A stretch of 64,000 nt of DNA. Source: Actinacidiphila fildesensis. GTDB taxonomy: Bacteria; Actinomycetota; Actinomycetes; Streptomycetales; Streptomycetaceae. A program made the position numbers and the translations under genes. Shown piece after piece: positions 35,006 through 43,536 of this stretch. The notes beneath the pieces were generated by a model. That model saw only the letters and a list, made by a program, of their open reading frames with translations. It made no database searches and was not told the DNA's origin. Numbering within the stretch: the stretch's first letter is position 1; every line of letters begins with the position of its first letter. Where the stretch lies: the NCBI RefSeq assembly GCF_042652185.1, contig NZ_JBHSIX010000026.1; one strand, given 5' to 3'.

Positions 35006-35542
35006 ATGGTCTTGGCCAAGTACCGAGTCATCGCTGTGCTCACCGGCATGGCGGCACTGAGCCCGCTGGCCGTCCTGGCCGCCGGAGGACAGGCCGCGGC
35101 GGCCGACAGCGGAGTGTGGGACCGCATCGCCAAGTGCGAGAGCGGCGGCAACTGGCACATCAACAACGGCAACGGCTACTACGGCGGACTGCAGTTCGCC
35201 GCCGGCACCTGGCGGTCGAACGGCGGCACGCAGTACGCCCCGACCGCCGACAAGGCCTCCCGCGAGCAGCAGATCGCGATAGCGACCAAGGTGCAGCGGT
35301 CGAGCGGCTGGGGAGCGTGGCCGGTCTGCGCCCGCCGCGCCGGAGCGTACGGCGACGCGCCGTCCGCCGGCACTCCCAAGGCGACACCCCCGAAGACGAA
35401 GACGGTACGGCCGAAGGCGCAGCCGCCGCAGGCCGCCGAACACCCGAGCCGCAGCCAGGAGCGCGCGGCGATCGCGGTCACGTCCCGGGCGGCCGGAGCC
35501 CCGCTGGCGGTCCGCGCGCCGGCCTGGTGGCCCGCCTGGTGA
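35006..35542 (+). CDS. Secreted Rpf-like transglycosylase-fold protein
   Basis: The 178-aa product has a Sec signal peptide (residues 1 to about 34, ending GGQAAAA). The resuscitation-promoting-factor domain follows at about 35-110: SGVWDRIAKCESGGNWHINNGNGYYGGLQFAAGTW, with the catalytic Glu in AKCESGG and two Cys (KCES and WPVCAR) as in other Rpf domains. The tail is Pro/Lys/Thr-rich and carries no LysM. Rpf enzymes cleave peptidoglycan and help spores or dormant cells resume growth. The ATG at 35006 has GGAGAGGG 5 nt upstream. A second Rpf gene follows on the same strand. Confidence 0.92.
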   Translation: MVLAKYRVIAVLTGMAALSPLAVLAAGGQAAAADSGVWDRIAKCESGGNWHINNGNGYYGGLQFAAGTWRSNGGTQYAPTADKASREQQIAIATKVQRSSGWGAWPVCARRAGAYGDAPSAGTPKATPPKTKTVRPKAQPPQAAEHPSRSQERAAIAVTSRAAGAPLAVRAPAWWPAW

Positions 35543-35607
35543 CGGCTTCCTCGGCGTGGCATTCGGCCTGACATCGGTTCAGGACGGCTGCTCCGACCGG
35601 GTGGGAC

Positions 35608-35632
35608 GCCCGGCGCGCCGCGCGCGCCGGGC
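35608..35632 (+). terminator. Hairpin between the two Rpf-like genes
   Basis: A 10-bp perfect G+C stem (35608-35617 with 35623-35632) with a 5-nt loop lies 65 nt after the first Rpf stop. Confidence 0.6.
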
Positions 35633-35669
35633 GCCGGGAGCGGACAGGGCGTGCTTAGCGTGACCCGCT

Positions 35670-36296
35670 ATGAACGACCTGTCCTCATTTCATCGCATGA
35701 ACGTACTGGTCGGGCGCCGGGCCATGGTCCTCGCGGCAACCGCCGCCACCGTCCTGGCCGCCCTGCTCCCGCTCTCGGCCGCACCCGCCCGCGCCGACAC
35801 CCCACCCGCGCACGGGGACACGCCCACCACCACCGGGACCGCCGCCCACGCGGGCACCCCGGCGGTCCCCCGCCCCACGGTGTGGGAGGGCCTCGCGATG
35901 TGCGAGAGCAGCGGCGACTGGCACATCAACTCCGGCAACGGCTACTACGGCGGACTGCAGTTCTGGCAGCCGACCTGGGAGGAGTTCGGCGGTCTGAAGT
36001 ACGCGCCGCGGGCCGATCTGGCCACCCCGGCGCAGCAGATCGCCGTCGCGCAGGAGGTACAGCGCGTCCAGGGCTGGGACGCCTGGCCCGTCTGCGCCAA
36101 GGAACAGAACCTCACGGGCCGCGTGCACACCGTCGTGGCGGGCGACACCCTGCAGTCGATCGCCACGAAGTTCGCGGTGCGCGGCGGCTGGCAGGAGCTG
36201 TACCGGGTCAACCAGAAGGTGATCGGCGCCGACCCGGACCGGCTCGACGTCGGCACGACGCTGCTCATTCCGGACGCTCCGCGGGCTCGCCTGTGA
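35670..36296 (+). CDS. Secreted Rpf-like protein with LysM domain
   Basis: The 208-aa product has a signal peptide (to about residue 43, PARADTPP), a short Thr/Pro/Ala spacer and an Rpf domain (TVWEGLAMCESSGDWHINSGNGYYGGLQFWQPTWEEF) with catalytic Glu and the paired Cys (MCES, WPVCAK). A C-terminal LysM domain follows (VHTVVAGDTLQSIATKFAVRGGWQELYRVNQ...TTLLIP), which binds peptidoglycan. No ribosome-binding site is clear; an in-frame ATG at 35697 is an alternative. The last 32 bp overlap the 3' end of the minus-strand transporter ATPase gene. Confidence 0.92.
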   Translation: MNDLSSFHRMNVLVGRRAMVLAATAATVLAALLPLSAAPARADTPPAHGDTPTTTGTAAHAGTPAVPRPTVWEGLAMCESSGDWHINSGNGYYGGLQFWQPTWEEFGGLKYAPRADLATPAQQIAVAQEVQRVQGWDAWPVCAKEQNLTGRVHTVVAGDTLQSIATKFAVRGGWQELYRVNQKVIGADPDRLDVGTTLLIPDAPRARL

Positions 36297-36972
36297 ACAC
36301 CACCTCCCCGCGCCGCAGTTCATGGACCACGGTGGTCGCCGGGCGCAGCGCGGCGGGCAGCCGCTGCTCCGCCACGACGACGGTGCGCCCACCGCCCGCC
36401 GTGAGGCCCCCCAGCGCCCCGTAGGCGTGCGCCGCGGCCCGGGGTGACAGTCCGAGGCCCGGCTCGTCCAGCAGGACGAGCCGGGCCCGCGTCAGCAGTG
36501 CCCGCGACACCGCCAGCATCCGCTGCTCGCCGCCGGAGAGCGTCCCCGCCCGGCGGCCGAGCAGCGGGCGCAGCGCGGGAAACACCGCGAACACCTCGGA
36601 CGTGGCCAGCGCCTCGAGCGCGTCGAGTGCGGGCTCCTGGCCGTGGTCCTGCCCTTGGTCCGTGAACAGCGCCAGGTTCTCGGCCACGGTCAGCGAGCCG
36701 AAGACCGGCCGCCGGTCCGGTACGAACGCCAGCCCGAGCCGGGCCCGCCGGTGCGCGGGCAGCCGGGTCACGTCGGCGCCCCGCCACAGCACCCGGCCCG
36801 CGCTCAGCGGCACCGAGCCGGCGAGGGCGTGCAGCGCGGTGGTACGGCCCGCTCCGTTGCGCCCGAGCAGCACGGTGACGCTGCCGCGCGGCACCACCAG
36901 ATCGACCCCGTGCAGCGCCTCCAGCGGGCCGTAGCGCACCCTCGCCCCGTACAGCGCGATCTCCACGCTCAT
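36265..36972 (-). CDS. Branched-chain amino acid-type ABC transporter ATPase (LivF-like) with Arg in Walker A
   Basis: The 235-aa product matches LivF-type ATPases: YGPLEALHGVDLVVPRGSVTVLLG, LAFVPDRRPVFGSLTVAENL, the signature LSGGEQRMLAVSRALL and Walker B RLVLLDEPGLGLSP. The P-loop reads GRNGAGRTT, so residue 43 is Arg where Lys is nearly invariant, which would be expected to weaken ATP hydrolysis. The ATG overlaps the upstream fused permease-ATPase stop by 4 nt (ATGA). The 3' end overlaps the convergent Rpf-LysM gene by 32 bp. Substrate unknown. Confidence 0.88.
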   Translation of the reverse strand: MSVEIALYGARVRYGPLEALHGVDLVVPRGSVTVLLGRNGAGRTTALHALAGSVPLSAGRVLWRGADVTRLPAHRRARLGLAFVPDRRPVFGSLTVAENLALFTDQGQDHGQEPALDALEALATSEVFAVFPALRPLLGRRAGTLSGGEQRMLAVSRALLTRARLVLLDEPGLGLSPRAAAHAYGALGGLTAGGGRTVVVAEQRLPAALRPATTVVHELRRGEVVFTGEPAERPE

Positions 36973-39563
36973 CGGGAGCCCCTTGGCTCCGGCACCGTCT
37001 CCGACGGTGGTGGGGTGGTGAGCACGGTGCCGGGCGGGCCCGTCGCGGTGATCCGGCCGTCGGTCATGACGTACACGATGTCGGCGAGCGCCCCGACGAG
37101 TTCGAGGTCGTGCTCCACGAGCAGCAGCGCCATGCCGTCGGCGGCCAGTGCGCGCAGCACGTCGCGCAGCGCTCCGATCTCGGCGCTGTCGAGCCCGGCG
37201 GCGGGCTCGTCGAGCAGCAGCACCCGGGGCGCGCCCGCCAGCGCCCGTCCCAGCTCCACCCGGCGCAGCGTGCCGGTCGGCAGGCCCGCGGCGGGAACGT
37301 CGCGTACGGGGCCCAGCGCGAGCAGCCGCAGGATCCGTTCGACCGCCTCCGGGTCGCGTACCGCGCCCTGTTCCGCGCCGATCCTGATGTTCTCGCCGAC
37401 CGTCAGCCCGGGGAAGACCGCCAGTTGCTGGAACGTGCGTGCCAGCCCGAGCCGGGCCCGGCGGTGCGGCGGCAGCCGGGTGATGTCCCGGCCGTCCAGC
37501 AGCACCCGGCCGCGTCGCGGCCGGGCCGTTCCGCACAGACAGTCGAACAGCGTGCTCTTGCCGGCCCCGTTGGGCCCGGTCAGCGCCGTCACCCTGCCCG
37601 GTGACACGGTGAGGTCCACGCCGTCGACAGCCGTGATGCCGTCGTAGCCGAGCGATATCCGTCGCGCGGTCAGCCGTGCTTCGCCGGCTGCCACGGCCCC
37701 ACGCGCCTTCGGGCGGCGCACCAGGACCGGGCGGCGGTCGCGAGCCGGCAGGACAGCCGCCGCGAAGGCCGGGTACCGGAGCCGCAGGGCGGCGGGAAGG
37801 CCGCCGGGGGTGCGGCCGAGCAGCACGGCGAGGACGCCGACGACCGCGGCGGCGACGCCCTCCTTCGTCCCGGCGTCGAGACCGACGAGGAGGGCCGCCG
37901 CGGCCATCGCGCCGAGCGGGCTGTCCGCGCCGAGGACGACCACGGCGGCGAACCACAACAGCCCGCGCAGCGGGTCGAAGGACGCGACGTCGAAGCTCCG
38001 GACGCCCATCCCGAGCAGTCCGCCGCCCAGCGCCGCGAACCCCGCACCCGCCACGAACGTGAACAGCTTCAGAGCGGGCACGGGCACCCCGGCCGCCGCG
38101 GCGCCCGCCTCGTGGTCGCGGATCGCGGCCAGGGCGCGTCCCGTCCTGCCCCGGCGCAGCAGGTGCACAGAGACCAGCGAGGCGGCCAGCAGCACGAGTT
38201 CGAGGACGTAGTACGCCCGGTCGGCGGTGAACCCGGCGGGGCGCCGCAGATCCAGTCCCGAGGTGGCGTACGGCTGCGCGAAGACGAACCGGCTCACCGC
38301 GACCCCCACCGCGAACGTCGCGAGCGCGAGCGCCAGACCGCGCCGCCGGACGGCCGGCGCACCGGTGAGCAGCCCGAGGGGAGCGACGAGGAGCACCGCG
38401 AGGGCGAGCGCGGGCAGTTCGGGGAGCGCGGGCACCGCGGGAAAGCGGCCGGCCGCGAGCAGCGCGGTGAACAGGGCGCCGAGCCCGGCGTAGGCGGCCT
38501 GCCCGAGGGAGATCTGGCCGCCGAGGCCGGTGACGACGACCAGCGAGAGCAGGATCAGCCCCATCGCGGGTACCTGCACGGACGTGGTCAGATCGGTGCC
38601 CGCCAGGCCGAGCGGCAGCAGGAAGAGGAGGCCGCAGACCGCCCAGGCCCAGGGCGGAGCCCGGAACCGGGCGGTGACCGGCGGCGCGGGCGCGGCATCC
38701 GGCGACGCGTCACCGATCGCGGGCATCAGCAGCGCCGCTATCAGCAGGGCGACGACGAACAGGTTGGCGCCCACGGCCTGCAGCAGTGGCTCCTGCCAAC
38801 TGCCGCCCGGATGCAGCCGGGTGAGCTGGCTCTGCCCCACGCCGACCGCCACCGCGACCCCGACCGCCACCGGCAGACTGCGCATCCCGGCGGCGACCGC
38901 GACCGCCATCGTCTCCATGACCAGCAGCGACAGCCCGTACGGATCGAGCCGCAGATACGGCGCGAGCAGCACCCCGCCCAGACCCGCGGCGAAGGCACCG
39001 AACGCCCAGCCGGCCGCCGCGACCCGGTCCGCGTCGATCCCGCCCAGCACGGCGAGCCGCCGGTCGTCGACGACCGCCCGCAGCCGCGTCCCGAACCGCG
39101 TCCAGCGGGTGACGGCGCCGACCGCGCCCGCCAGTGCGACCACCGCGGCGAGCTGCGCCCAGGGATCGTCCGGCACGATGACGGGCGCGTCGCCGCGCGC
39201 GTCGCCTCCCCACGCCAGATACGCGGCGCCGACCAGCAGGACGAACACCCCCAGCGTGGCGACGAGCGTCTCCGCCGGGCCCGCCTCGCGGGCCGCCAGC
39301 GGCCGGAACACGACGCGGTCCAGCGCGAGTCCGATGCCCGGCGCGACCACCAGCAGGCTGACGGCCGCCGCGGGTGCCGGCGGCCAGCCGTGGACCACCA
39401 CCAGCTCCCGCAGGACGTACGCCGTCACCATCGCGATCGCGCCGTGCGCGAGGTTGAACACCCCCGTCGCGCGATAGGTGACCACCAGCCCGATGCCGGT
39501 GAGCGCGGCGGCGCTGCCGACCGAGAGCCCGGCGAGGGTCAGGTCGTACGTCAGCGACGCCAC
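36969..39563 (-). CDS. Fused LivH-LivM-LivG ABC transporter protein
   Basis: The 864-aa product joins three normally separate subunits. Residues 1 to about 290 are a LivH-type permease (ALTGIGLVVTYRATGVFNLAHGAIAMV). Residues about 310-610 are a LivM-type permease (GLGGQISLGQAAYAGLGALFTALLAAG and IRDHEAGAAAAGVPV, the EAA-like loop). Residues about 635-864 are a LivG ATPase with an intact P-loop GPNGAGKST near 660, Walker B RVLLLDEPAAGLD and LLLVEHDLELV. The signature is the degenerate LPTGTLRRVELGRAL. The start is a GTG at 39563, directly after the previous gene's stop. LivF follows. Confidence 0.88.
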   Translation of the reverse strand: MASLTYDLTLAGLSVGSAAALTGIGLVVTYRATGVFNLAHGAIAMVTAYVLRELVVVHGWPPAPAAAVSLLVVAPGIGLALDRVVFRPLAAREAGPAETLVATLGVFVLLVGAAYLAWGGDARGDAPVIVPDDPWAQLAAVVALAGAVGAVTRWTRFGTRLRAVVDDRRLAVLGGIDADRVAAAGWAFGAFAAGLGGVLLAPYLRLDPYGLSLLVMETMAVAVAAGMRSLPVAVGVAVAVGVGQSQLTRLHPGGSWQEPLLQAVGANLFVVALLIAALLMPAIGDASPDAAPAPPVTARFRAPPWAWAVCGLLFLLPLGLAGTDLTTSVQVPAMGLILLSLVVVTGLGGQISLGQAAYAGLGALFTALLAAGRFPAVPALPELPALALAVLLVAPLGLLTGAPAVRRRGLALALATFAVGVAVSRFVFAQPYATSGLDLRRPAGFTADRAYYVLELVLLAASLVSVHLLRRGRTGRALAAIRDHEAGAAAAGVPVPALKLFTFVAGAGFAALGGGLLGMGVRSFDVASFDPLRGLLWFAAVVVLGADSPLGAMAAAALLVGLDAGTKEGVAAAVVGVLAVLLGRTPGGLPAALRLRYPAFAAAVLPARDRRPVLVRRPKARGAVAAGEARLTARRISLGYDGITAVDGVDLTVSPGRVTALTGPNGAGKSTLFDCLCGTARPRRGRVLLDGRDITRLPPHRRARLGLARTFQQLAVFPGLTVGENIRIGAEQGAVRDPEAVERILRLLALGPVRDVPAAGLPTGTLRRVELGRALAGAPRVLLLDEPAAGLDSAEIGALRDVLRALAADGMALLLVEHDLELVGALADIVYVMTDGRITATGPPGTVLTTPPPSETVPEPRGSR

Positions 39564-39564
39564 G

Positions 39565-40065
39565 TCAGCGGCCCGGCTCGCACACCGGGCACGGCGTCAG
39601 GGCCCGCGACCGGATGTCATCGGGCCCGGCCGGCGCCGCCTCCGGTTTGCCCTGCACCAGCGGGCAGTCGGGGCGGTGCAGCAGCGTGCCGCCCGGGACC
39701 GCGACGGGCGGGGCGGTGGAGACGGCGACGGGTCCGGTTCCCTCGGCGGCTTCCGCTTTCTCGTAGGGTTCCGCCACCAGGACATCGGCGGTGGGCGCCT
39801 GTTGGCCGGCGGATCCCGGGTCCGGCGGCCGGGCGATCAGGACGGCGCCCGCGACGATGAGAGCCCCTCCGGGGATCGACGAGGAGGCGAGATACGGAAT
39901 CTGACGCTCCGCGTAGCGCTCGCCTGCGATCCCGTACCAGCCGAGTCCGCACAGTACGGCGCCCGCCGCGAGAAGCAGCCAGCCGGCCCGGTGGACGTAT
40001 GCGCCCCACGGGACGAATGCGGGTGTGGCGTCATCTCGCTTCACACGGCGTATGGGCATGTTCAC
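39565..40065 (-). CDS. Small membrane protein with Cys motif
   Basis: The 166-aa product has two predicted membrane helices (AGWLLLAAGAVLCGLGWYGIAG at about 27-48 and SIPGGALIVAGAVLIA at about 63-79). A soluble C-terminus ends in LLHRPDCPLVQ...LTPCPVCEPGR. The spaced His/Cys residues (HRPDC and CPVC) suggest a small metal-binding knuckle. I do not recognise a named family. Its stop is one base before the fused transporter gene start, so it is the first gene of that operon and may be an accessory subunit. The GTG at 40065 or the ATG at 40059 may be the start. Confidence 0.7.
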   Translation of the reverse strand: MNMPIRRVKRDDATPAFVPWGAYVHRAGWLLLAAGAVLCGLGWYGIAGERYAERQIPYLASSSIPGGALIVAGAVLIARPPDPGSAGQQAPTADVLVAEPYEKAEAAEGTGPVAVSTAPPVAVPGGTLLHRPDCPLVQGKPEAAPAGPDDIRSRALTPCPVCEPGR

Positions 40066-40137
40066 CGATTAGCGCCAATATGCCGGTGGGGGCAATACCC
40101 CGAACCGCACGGCCCGAGCCGGGGGATGGTGGGACAC

Positions 40138-40707
40138 ATGGTCCGTTCCGCACGCGCGACGCTGGTCGCGATGGCGTTGACCACGGCGATGCTGGTCGCG
40201 CTGACCGGTTGCGGGGGCGGAGGGGACGGCGGGGACACGCCGTCGAAATCACCGGCGACCGCGACCGGTTCCGCGACCGGCACGCCCTCCGGCACTCCTT
40301 CCGACACGCCCTCCGGCGGTTCCTCGGCCACCGCCACCTCGCCCCCGGCCGACAGCGGAGCGGCCGAGCAGCAGATCCGGCAGAACTGGGAGAAGTTCTT
40401 CGCCCCGGGCACGAGCGCCGGCGACAAGGCGAAGCTGCTGGAGAACGGCGACCACCTCGGGCCGCTGCTCGCCGCGTTCTCGGGCGACCCCCGGGTCGGC
40501 CAGGTCCGCGCGAAGGTCAACCAGGTCCGTCTCACCTCGGCCACGGCCGCCGAAGTGACGTACACGCTCTCGCTGCAGGGCGCCGACGTACTGCCGAACA
40601 CCCTGGGCACGTCCGTGCTGCAGAACCAGGTGTGGAAGGTGTCGGTCAAGAGCCTCTGCGCCCTGATCGCCCTGGACGCCGGTGGCACCGCCGTGCCGGG
40701 CTGCTGA
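40138..40707 (+). CDS. Putative lipoprotein
   Basis: The 189-aa product has a lipoprotein signal peptide (VRSARATLVAMALTTAMLVALTGC, lipobox LTGC). A Thr/Ser/Pro-rich spacer of about 55 residues follows. The C-terminal 110-residue domain reads EQQIRQNWEKFFAPGTSAGDKAKLLENGD...NQVWKVSVKSLCALIAL, which resembles the MTB12/low-molecular-weight antigen fold of actinobacteria. The ATG at 40138 is preferred over one at 40126 because GGTGGGA precedes it. It diverges from the transporter operon and is followed 8 nt later by the solute-binding protein gene. Confidence 0.75.
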   Translation: MVRSARATLVAMALTTAMLVALTGCGGGGDGGDTPSKSPATATGSATGTPSGTPSDTPSGGSSATATSPPADSGAAEQQIRQNWEKFFAPGTSAGDKAKLLENGDHLGPLLAAFSGDPRVGQVRAKVNQVRLTSATAAEVTYTLSLQGADVLPNTLGTSVLQNQVWKVSVKSLCALIALDAGGTAVPGC

Positions 40708-40714
40708 CCGTCCG

Positions 40715-42088
40715 GTGTCCGTCTCGTTCCGCGGGGCGAAGGACCCGGGCCGGCGGCTGCCGGCCTCGTCCCGAACCGCCGTGGCGGTGCTGGCCTTCAC
40801 CACGGTCCTGGTCGCGGCGGGCTGTGGCAGCCGGCTGCCGGAGCGCGACTTCGCCGACCCGCCGTCCGCGACGACGTCCGCGCCGGCGCCGGTCCGCGTC
40901 GGGATCGTCACCAGCGCCACGAGCCCGGTCGGCGGGGGAGCGTTCAGCGGACCGCGGGACGGCGCGCTCGCGTACATCGACGCGCTGAACGCCCAGGGCG
41001 GCGTCAACGGGCACCGGGTGGAGGCGGTCACCTGCGACGACGGCGGCAGTGGGGTGGGCAACAACGAATGCGTACGCCGACTTGTCGACCAGGACAAGGT
41101 GTTCGCCCTGGTGGCGACCAGTGCCCTCGACTACGCCGGAGCCTCGTACGTGAGCGGCAAGGGCGTCCCCGACATCGGCGGCATCCCCATCGGCACGGCG
41201 TACGACACCTATCCGCACCTGTACGGGATCTACGGGAGCGACGCCCCCCGCGGGGGCACCCCCGGCTGGGGCGGCACGCTGTACGCGGGCACCGAGGTCT
41301 ACCGCTGGTTCAAGGACCGGCAGCAGGCCAGGACGGCCGCGGTCGTCCACTACAACCAGTCCGCCTCGGCGCGGTACGCGCAACAGCTCCTCCAGGGGCT
41401 GCGGGCGGAGGGATACAAGACGATCAGTGAACAAGTCGACTTCGCCCTGCCCAACTTCCGCGCCGTCGCCGCCGATCTGCGGGCCCGTGGTGTCGACATC
41501 CTCTTCGACGCCATGGACACCCACGGCAACGGCCAGCTGTGCCGGGCGATGCAGGCGGCCGGTGTGACGGTCTCCGCCAAGGTCACCAACGTCCAGAACT
41601 GGGCGACGACCGTGCCCGCCGACTACCAGGGCGCGGCCGGCTGCCGGAACGCGCTGTGGGCGACCTCGGGCAGCCGCAACTACGACGAGACCGGGCAACC
41701 GGCCGTCGACGCGTTCCGTAACGGCATGGCGGCCTGGCAGCGCGCGCACGGCAAGGACGCCGGGCAGTTCTCGCAGTGGCAGCTGGAGGGCTGGGCCGCC
41801 GCGATGTGGTTCACCGACGCCCTCACCGGCTGCACCGCCGGCGGGGCGGCCCCCGACCGCGGCTGCGTCGAGCGGTTCATGGGCCGCGCGCAGCCCTACG
41901 ACGCCCGGGGGCTGCTGGCACCGGTCACCTTCGCCGCGCTGCCGGATCCGCCCGCCACCCGCCGCACCTGTCTGTCCGTCGCCCGCTGGTCGGACGCGGC
42001 CCAGGACGGCCACGGCGGATGGGTCACCCAGGGCGGGGACCCGGCCGGCAACTGCCTCACCGTGCCCCAGCTGCCGTACAGCCCCTGA
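40715..42088 (+). CDS. Solute-binding lipoprotein, branched-chain amino acid type
   Basis: The 457-aa product has a signal peptide with lipobox VAAGC at about 33-37 and a periplasmic-binding-protein type I fold: VRVGIVTSATSPVGGGAFSGPRDGALAYIDALNAQGGVNGHRV, then FALVATSALDYAGASYV and RTAAVVHYNQSASARYAQQ. It is therefore the natural partner of the fused LivHMG/LivF transporter, although it is on the opposite strand. The ligand-site residues do not let me name the substrate; relatives bind amino acids, urea or amides. The GTG at 40715 lies 8 nt after the lipoprotein gene stop, so the two are probably one transcript. Confidence 0.85.
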   Translation: MSVSFRGAKDPGRRLPASSRTAVAVLAFTTVLVAAGCGSRLPERDFADPPSATTSAPAPVRVGIVTSATSPVGGGAFSGPRDGALAYIDALNAQGGVNGHRVEAVTCDDGGSGVGNNECVRRLVDQDKVFALVATSALDYAGASYVSGKGVPDIGGIPIGTAYDTYPHLYGIYGSDAPRGGTPGWGGTLYAGTEVYRWFKDRQQARTAAVVHYNQSASARYAQQLLQGLRAEGYKTISEQVDFALPNFRAVAADLRARGVDILFDAMDTHGNGQLCRAMQAAGVTVSAKVTNVQNWATTVPADYQGAAGCRNALWATSGSRNYDETGQPAVDAFRNGMAAWQRAHGKDAGQFSQWQLEGWAAAMWFTDALTGCTAGGAAPDRGCVERFMGRAQPYDARGLLAPVTFAALPDPPATRRTCLSVARWSDAAQDGHGGWVTQGGDPAGNCLTVPQLPYSP

Positions 42089-42166
42089 GGCTGTGTCGGG
42101 CCACCGTCGCCCTGGACGCGGCAAGTGACGCCTGGACGCGCCAGGGACCCCTGGACACAGCAGGGG
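42082..42166 (+). repeat. Inverted repeat after the binding-protein gene, related to the MITE-like element
   Basis: CCCCTG (42082-42087) and CTGTGTC (42091-42097) pair with GACACAG (42154-42160) and CAGGGG (42161-42166). The interior holds several CCTGGACGCG copies, and GACGCCTGGACGCGCC (42129-42144) is shared with the reverse complement of the element at 5096-5179. It looks like a decayed copy of that repeat and could also end transcription. Confidence 0.55.
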
Positions 42167-42187
42167 ACAAAGGCCAGATCTTGCTAT

Positions 42188-42220
42188 CGTCCGTCTGACG
42201 TCCGTCTGTCGTCCGCGGAC
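42188..42220 (+). repeat. Three 11-bp direct repeats upstream of the glycosyltransferase
   Basis: CGTCCGTCTGA, CGTCCGTCTGT and CGTCCGCGGAC follow each other without gap at 42188, 42199 and 42210. The period is about one helical turn, so a protein could bind all three on one face. They lie 48 bp before the start codon. Confidence 0.6.
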
Positions 42221-42267
42221 GGCAACGGGCGGGGAATCCGCCGGGCAACCGGGAGACACGGAAACGC

Positions 42268-43536
42268 ATGCGCATCTCATTCCTGATCCACAACGCGTAC
42301 GGAATCGGTGGCACCATCCGTACGACGTGCAACCTCGCCGGCAAGCTGTCCGAGCGGCACGATGTGGAAATCGTCTCCGTCTTCCGGCACCTGGACGAGC
42401 CGCAGTTCGTCTACGACCCCCGCGTCCGGCTGCGGCACCTGGTCGATCTGCGCCAGGACAGCCAGGACTCCGACCTCGACGACCCGCGGCGCGCCGTCCC
42501 CGCCACGGTCTTCCCGGCGTCCGACCGCCGCCATGACCACTACAGCGCCCTCACCGACGAGCGCATCGCCCGCCACCTGGCGCAGCTCGACGCGGACGTC
42601 GTCGTCGGCACCCGCCCCGGGCTCAACGTCCACATCGCGCGGCAGGCCCCGCGCACCATGGTGCGCGTCGCCCAGGAGCACCTCACCCTCGACACCCACT
42701 CCACCAAGCTCGTGCTCCTGCTGCGCCGGCTGTACCCACGGCTGGACGCGGTGGTCACCACCACGGCGGCCGACGCCGCCGCCTACCGCCGCCGGATTCC
42801 GGGAGTCCGGGTCACCCCGGTGCCGAACAGCGTCCCGGCCTCCGACGACGACCCTTCGCCGTGCACCGAACCGGTCGTGGTCGCCGCCGGCCGGCTGGCA
42901 CCCGCGAAGTGCTACGACGACCTGATCCGGGCCTTCGCCAAGGTCGCCGCCGAACGGCCGGACTGGACCCTGCGGTTGTACGGCGCGGGCGCCGAGCGGA
43001 AGAAGCTGGCCGCCCTCGTCGTCGAGCTGCACGCGCAGGACGCCGTCCGCCTGATGGGCCCCGCCTCGCCGTTGGAGCCGGAGCTGGCGAAGGCGTCGAT
43101 CCTGGCCGTCTCCTCCAGCATGGAGTCGTTCGGCATGACGATCGTCGAGGGCATGCGCGCCGGCCTTCCCGTCGTCAGCACCGACTGTCCGCTCGGCCCG
43201 CGGGAGATCATCTCCGACGGCGTGGACGGCCTGCTCGTACCGCCGCGCGACATCGACGCGATGGCCGCCGCGCTGCTGCGGCTGATCAACGACGACGAGC
43301 TGCGCGTCACGATGGGCCGCGCGGCGTCGGTCAAGGGCGAGCAGTACGACCCGGACCGGATCGCCCGGCTGCACGAGACCCTCTTCCAGCGGCTGCTCGA
43401 CGCCCGCGCCCGGCGCGGTGGCCGCGGGCGCGCCGCCGTGATGTCGGCCGGCGGACAGGTGCTGGGCGCTGCGTACGCCCTCGGCGACGTGGCAATGGCG
43501 GCGGGGCGCAAGGCCCGGCGGACGCTGGGCAAGTGA
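42268..43536 (+). CDS. GT4-family glycosyltransferase
   Basis: The 422-aa product opens with RISFLIHNAYGIGGTIRTTCNLAGKL, typical of the acceptor domain. The donor domain has VVAAGRLAPAKCYDDLIRAFAKV, LYGAGAERKKL, VRLMGPASPLEPEL and SSMESFGMTIVEGMRAGLPVVSTDCPLGPREIISDG with the E-x7-E pair. A basic C-terminal helix (AAGRKARRTLGK) may touch the membrane. The ATG at 42268 has GGGAGA 11 nt upstream. Relatives make cell-wall or capsular polysaccharides; the acceptor is unknown. An exact 16-bp sequence, GGCAAGTGACGCCTGG, lies 132 bp upstream and again over the stop codon. Confidence 0.88.
   Translation: MRISFLIHNAYGIGGTIRTTCNLAGKLSERHDVEIVSVFRHLDEPQFVYDPRVRLRHLVDLRQDSQDSDLDDPRRAVPATVFPASDRRHDHYSALTDERIARHLAQLDADVVVGTRPGLNVHIARQAPRTMVRVAQEHLTLDTHSTKLVLLLRRLYPRLDAVVTTTAADAAAYRRRIPGVRVTPVPNSVPASDDDPSPCTEPVVVAAGRLAPAKCYDDLIRAFAKVAAERPDWTLRLYGAGAERKKLAALVVELHAQDAVRLMGPASPLEPELAKASILAVSSSMESFGMTIVEGMRAGLPVVSTDCPLGPREIISDGVDGLLVPPRDIDAMAAALLRLINDDELRVTMGRAASVKGEQYDPDRIARLHETLFQRLLDARARRGGRGRAAVMSAGGQVLGAAYALGDVAMAAGRKARRTLGK

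Noticed and set aside
36265..36972. Treating the LivF P-loop Arg as a sequencing error
   Set aside because: The codon lies in an otherwise intact frame, and a second protein in the window (the NB-ARC protein) also has Arg at this place, so I report it as seen rather than dismiss it.
36265..43536. A biosynthetic gene cluster built from the transporter, lipoproteins and glycosyltransferase
   Set aside because: No polyketide, peptide, terpene or other scaffold-making gene is present, so the genes are better read as separate transport and envelope functions.
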